Positions 6,541 to 8,354 of a stretch of 8,354 bases of DNA are shown here, piece by piece. The notes under the pieces were generated by a model, which was given only the letters and a program-made list of their open reading frames with translations, was not told where the DNA came from and did not search any database. A program made the translations under genes and the position numbers. The stretch comes from Thermoplasmata archaeon (lineage in GTDB: Archaea; Thermoplasmatota; Thermoplasmata; Lutacidiplasmatales; UBA184), in assembly GCA_021798415.1 (NCBI GenBank), contig JAJZGO010000065.1, positions 1-8,354 of the forward strand, given 5' to 3'. Numbering within the stretch: the stretch's first letter is position 1; each line of letters opens with the position of its first letter.

Positions 6541-7446
6541 ATGTCGCTCGAGGCGGACGTGCTCCGTCTGAAGGACGAGCGGGACGCGGTCCTGCTCGCG
6601 CACAACTACCAGCGGGCGGAGGTGCAGGACGTCGCCGACTTCGTCGGGGACTCCCTCTACCTCTCGCGCAAAGCGATGGAGTCGGACCGCTCGGTGATCG
6701 TCTTTGCCGGCGTGCGCTTCATGGCGGAGACGGCCAAGATCCTGAACCCGTCGCGCACGGTGCTCCTCCCCGACCTGAAAGCGGGGTGCGCGCTCGCCGA
6801 CGCCATCACGGCCGAGCAGCTGCGCGACTGGAAGGCCGCCCACCCCGGGGCGGTCGTGATCGCCTACATCAACACGAGCGCCGAGGTGAAGGCGGAGGCC
6901 GACTACTGCTGCACGAGCTCGAACGCGATCAAGGTCGTCGAGCAGGTGCCGCCCGACCGGGAGATCCTCTTCCTGCCCGACATGTTCCTCGGCGAGTACG
7001 TCCGAAAGCGGACCGGCCGCACGATGCACCTGTGGGTCGGCGATTGCCCGGTCCACGCGAAGCTCTCGCCGGAGGTCCTCGCGCGGGCCCGGACCGAGCA
7101 TCCCGGCGCCCCGCTCATCGCCCACCCCGAATGCGGGTGCGCGAGCCAGGCGCTGCCGCACGTCGACCGCGTCCTCTCGACCGACGGGATGATCCGGTTC
7201 GCGGAGGAGACCCGCGCGCCCGAGGTCCTGGTCGCGACGGAGGTCGGGATCCTCCACCGGATGCGCCGGCTCAACCCCTCGACCCGGTTCTCCCCGATCG
7301 ATGGGGGCGCGGTCTGTCCGTTCATGAAGGAGATCAGCCTCACGGACGTGCGCGACTCGCTCGCCGAGCGGCGGTACGTGATCGACGTCCCGAGCGAGAC
7401 GGCCGACCGCGCCCGCCGGTCCCTCGAGCGGATGGTCGCGGCGTAG
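6541..7446 (+). CDS. nadA: Quinolinate synthase, 4Fe-4S enzyme
   Basis: The protein has 301 residues, the usual length for the short archaeal/Thermotoga-type NadA. It condenses iminoaspartate with dihydroxyacetone phosphate to quinolinate, the substrate of the adjacent NadC. The three cluster ligands expected for the family are present: Cys83 in LKAGCALAD, Cys169 in WVGDCPVHAKLSPE, and Cys259 in GGAVCPFMKEISL. Substrate-site motifs are also intact: AHNYQ (20-24), Y-I-N-T-S-A-E-V-K-A (109-118), CTSSNA (124-129), the LPDMFLGEYV segment (145-154) and HPEC (195-198). No redox CXXC extension is visible beyond these. The extra cysteines (123, 124, 198, 200) are not expected ligands. The ATG at 6541 has no Shine-Dalgarno sequence, but a TATA-like box sits 34 nt upstream. 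No nadB (L-aspartate oxidase) or aspartate dehydrogenase gene is present in the window. The next gene converges on it, with a 16-bp gap. Confidence 0.96.
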   Translation: MSLEADVLRLKDERDAVLLAHNYQRAEVQDVADFVGDSLYLSRKAMESDRSVIVFAGVRFMAETAKILNPSRTVLLPDLKAGCALADAITAEQLRDWKAAHPGAVVIAYINTSAEVKAEADYCCTSSNAIKVVEQVPPDREILFLPDMFLGEYVRKRTGRTMHLWVGDCPVHAKLSPEVLARARTEHPGAPLIAHPECGCASQALPHVDRVLSTDGMIRFAEETRAPEVLVATEVGILHRMRRLNPSTRFSPIDGGAVCPFMKEISLTDVRDSLAERRYVIDVPSETADRARRSLERMVAA

Positions 7447-7462
7447 GCCCGCGCCGGGCGCC

Positions 7463-7837
7463 CTAGAGCCCCGGGACGCCGGGGACGAAAGGCCCCGCGT
7501 GCGCTACGAAGAGCGTGTAGGCGTAGTAGAAGAGCCCGAGACCGCCCAGGAGCACGACGCCGACCGCGAGCCACGACGGCTTGCGCGTGAGGTAGAAGTG
7601 CGGGCTGAGCGGGTTCAGGCGCGCGGAGAGGAACGACCCCCCCGAGAAAAGGAGCACGAGGCCGAGGGCCGCCGGGGCGAGGATCGAGTATCGGGCGAGG
7701 TAGAACCCGAGGAGGACCAGGACGACCGCCACCGGGACCGCCGCGTTCGACCGCTCGGCCCGCTCTTCGGCGACCCGCACCGGGCGGGCCGGGGGCGGCC
7801 GGACGTAGGGGCGGGGGTACGCGCGTCCGTCGGACAC
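7463..7837 (-). CDS. Small three-helix integral membrane protein, function unknown
   Basis: The protein has 124 residues, with a GTG start (complement of 7835-7837). I do not recognise the family. The N-terminus is polar and Pro/Arg-rich (about 1-30), with many arginines just before the first helix. Hydrophobic segments lie at about 32-49, 51-70 and 89-112. Between the second and third is a short polar loop with an L-N-P-L-S-P-H-F-Y-L segment (75-83), and the C-terminus (PFVPGVPGL) is uncharged. The arginine-rich N-terminus suggests an N-in topology. The alternation of polar ends and long hydrophobic runs supports a real gene over a GC shadow, and no better-looking frame exists on the opposite strand. 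It converges on nadA and is divergent from the zinc-protein gene. The start is uncertain; no strong Shine-Dalgarno sequence precedes it (GGGAAGGG is the nearest purine run). Confidence 0.75.
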   Translation of the reverse strand: MSDGRAYPRPYVRPPPARPVRVAEERAERSNAAVPVAVVLVLLGFYLARYSILAPAALGLVLLFSGGSFLSARLNPLSPHFYLTRKPSWLAVGVVLLGGLGLFYYAYTLFVAHAGPFVPGVPGL

Positions 7838-7869
7838 GGGAGCCCTTCCCGCCGCCGCGGTACATGAAC

Positions 7870-7878
7870 CTCCCGGTC
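7870..7878 (+). repeat. CTCCCGGTC direct repeat, copy 1
   Basis: The nonamer CTCCCGGTC at 7870-7878 recurs in the same orientation at 7930-7938, exactly 60 bp away. Both copies lie inside the divergent promoter region and flank the AT boxes. It may be a paired protein-binding site or a chance match in GC-rich DNA. Confidence 0.3.
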
Positions 7879-7909
7879 CAAGGGAACTCCCCCTAAACGG
7901 GACCTAGGG

Positions 7910-7917
7910 CTAAAAAG
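7910..7917 (+). promoter_or_regulatory. TATA-like box of the zinc-protein gene
   Basis: CTAAAAAG is the strongest A-tract in the region, centred about 30 nt before the ATG at 7943. It predicts transcription starting within a few bases of the start codon. The GGGAGGGG purine run at 7921-7928 is 14 nt from the ATG and would lie upstream of that start, so it is unlikely to be a ribosome binding site. Confidence 0.48.
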
Positions 7918-7929
7918 GGGGGGAGGGGT

Positions 7930-7938
7930 CTCCCGGTC
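7930..7938 (+). repeat. CTCCCGGTC direct repeat, copy 2
   Basis: This is the second copy of the nonamer at 7870-7878. It sits just before the likely transcription start of the zinc-protein gene, so a bound protein here could affect initiation. No functional evidence is visible. Confidence 0.3.
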
Positions 7939-7942
7939 GACC

Positions 7943-8293
7943 ATGGCGATCCGGGCACGCGCTCCACCGGCGGGACCGACCCGTCCCCTCGCCCCGGCGG
8001 TCGACCCGCGGCCGACGTCCCGGCTTCCCGAGCCCCCCGCCTTCCGAACCCACCCGGCCGGCGCCCCGGGCGCGTGCGTCAACTGCGCCGCGCCGGTCGC
8101 CCCCCGGGCGACGACCCCGCTCTGCTGGGGATGCGGCCGCCCGCTCTGCACCGACTGCTACTGGCGCCACGGCCTCGACCCGACCGCGCACCGGTGCGCG
8201 AGCTGCCAGCGCCACGCGTCCTCCTCGAGCTCGTCGCTCTCGATCTCGGGCGCCCGCTCGGGAGCTCCGGGCGGCCTCAAGGCGACCCGGTAG
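7943..8293 (+). CDS. Small eight-cysteine zinc-binding protein (B-box/FYVE-like cross-brace spacing), function unknown
   Basis: The protein has 116 residues. The first 44 are Pro/Arg/Ala-rich and probably disordered. Eight cysteines then form four CxxC pairs at 45/48, 61/64, 69/72 and 85/88, with spacers of 12, 4 and 12 residues. The third pair sits in GCGRPLCTDCYW. This C-x2-C-x12-C-x2-C-x4-C-x2-C-x12-C-x2-C pattern suits two zinc ions held in a cross-brace, as in B-box, FYVE or LIM-like treble clefs; His76, His83 and His91 could substitute as ligands. The tail (92-116) begins with a six-serine run and ends basic. No signal peptide or membrane helix is visible. Similar fingers often sit at the N-terminus of membrane proteins, but here the finger stands alone, divergent from a three-helix membrane gene. 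The ATG at 7943 has a TATA-like box 30 nt upstream. The fold is inferred and the function unknown. Confidence 0.8.
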   Translation: MAIRARAPPAGPTRPLAPAVDPRPTSRLPEPPAFRTHPAGAPGACVNCAAPVAPRATTPLCWGCGRPLCTDCYWRHGLDPTAHRCASCQRHASSSSSSLSISGARSGAPGGLKATR

Positions 8294-8354
8294 GCCGCGG
8301 GCGCGTAACGCGCCGCTCCTCCGGGGCGACCCGCACGTCCTGGGGCTCGGCCCC
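8277..8354 (-). CDS. Possible C-terminal end of a minus-strand gene, partial
   Basis: Reading the minus strand inward from the right edge gives an open frame of 25 codons ending in TGA at 8277-8279. Its third positions are mostly G/C and its composition is plausible (it contains P-Q-D-V-R-V-A-P-E-E-R-R). It would overlap the end of the zinc-protein gene convergently by 17 nt. No plus-strand start codon exists between 8294 and the edge, so a minus-strand gene is the likelier content. It is too short to identify, and it may be non-coding. Confidence 0.27.
   Translation of the reverse strand, partial: GAEPQDVRVAPEERRVTRPRPTGSP
8300..8314. repeat. 15-bp perfect palindrome GGCGCGT-A-ACGCGCC
   Basis: Two 7-bp arms around a single central A lie 7 bp after the stop of the zinc-protein gene. 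The loop is too small for a transcription terminator hairpin and no T-run follows. A dimeric protein-binding site or chance in GC-rich DNA are both possible. Confidence 0.3.

Larger units (their letters stand above)
7838..7942. promoter_or_regulatory. Divergent intergenic promoter region
   Basis: This 105-bp stretch between the minus-strand membrane gene and the plus-strand zinc-protein gene must carry both promoters. It holds two AT boxes in a GC background. CTAAAAAG at 7910-7917 suits the plus-strand gene. TTTAG read on the minus strand at about 7893-7897 could serve the membrane gene, with a leader of roughly 30 nt. Between them lie CCTAGG (7903-7908) and an inverted CCCTA/TAGGG pair (7891-7895 and 7905-7909), a possible operator. 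A G7-A-G4 run follows at 7917-7928. Promoter roles are inferred. Confidence 0.5.

Noticed and set aside
6903..7865. Minus-strand frame of 320 codons covering the membrane gene and the 3' half of nadA
   Set aside because: It is Arg/Pro/Gly-rich, antisense to nadA, and in a different frame from the hydrophobic three-helix protein, which is the credible product here.
1..8354. Frequent CTCGAG hexamer, considered as a signal sequence
   Set aside because: Most copies are in-frame Leu-Glu codon pairs (CTC GAG), the preferred codons here, so codon usage explains the abundance.
1..8354. Search for tRNA, rRNA, CRISPR repeats, insertion-sequence ends, riboswitches and oligo-T terminators
   Set aside because: None was seen by eye. 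Coding density leaves only the 105-bp divergent region and gaps below 65 bp.

Overview
This is a very GC-rich window, with nearly every third codon position G or C. It is densely packed and almost certainly archaeal. The best evidence is a clear PurP, the formate-dependent purine enzyme typical of archaea. Single AT-rich boxes about 27-34 nt before start codons fit TATA-driven, leaderless or short-leader transcription. The proteins are not strongly acidic, which argues against a haloarchaeon. A high-GC member of the Thermoplasmatota is my best guess, but it is only an inference.

Left part (1-3235, plus strand): the window opens inside the C-terminal part of a molybdopterin-binding subunit of the xanthine dehydrogenase / aldehyde oxidase / CO dehydrogenase family. 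Next come purP and gcvT, fused by an ATGA stop/start overlap. Both are one-carbon genes: PurP uses formate and ATP in purine synthesis, and GcvT is the folate-dependent T-protein of glycine cleavage.

Middle part (3233-7446, plus strand): a 794-residue STAND-like AAA ATPase with C-terminal TPR repeats is followed, with an 11-nt overlap, by nadC. nadA comes next, behind its own promoter-like box. NadA makes quinolinate and NadC converts it to nicotinate mononucleotide. The enzyme that supplies iminoaspartate is not in the window. The ATPase has no recognised DNA-binding or effector domain, and its tight linkage to nadC is the most intriguing context here.

Right part (7447-8354): a three-helix membrane protein on the minus strand converges on nadA with a 16-bp gap. 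A 105-bp divergent intergenic region with AT boxes and small repeats separates it from a plus-strand gene for a small eight-cysteine treble-clef/cross-brace-like zinc protein. The last 60 bases may hold the C-terminal end of another minus-strand gene.

Genes that head a transcription unit have an AT-rich box and no Shine-Dalgarno sequence. The two downstream, overlapping genes (gcvT, nadC) have good Shine-Dalgarno sequences. No RNA genes, insertion sequences, CRISPR arrays or tRNAs were seen, and no clear oligo-T terminators. Nothing looks mobile. The window is mainly housekeeping metabolism plus three uncharacterised proteins.
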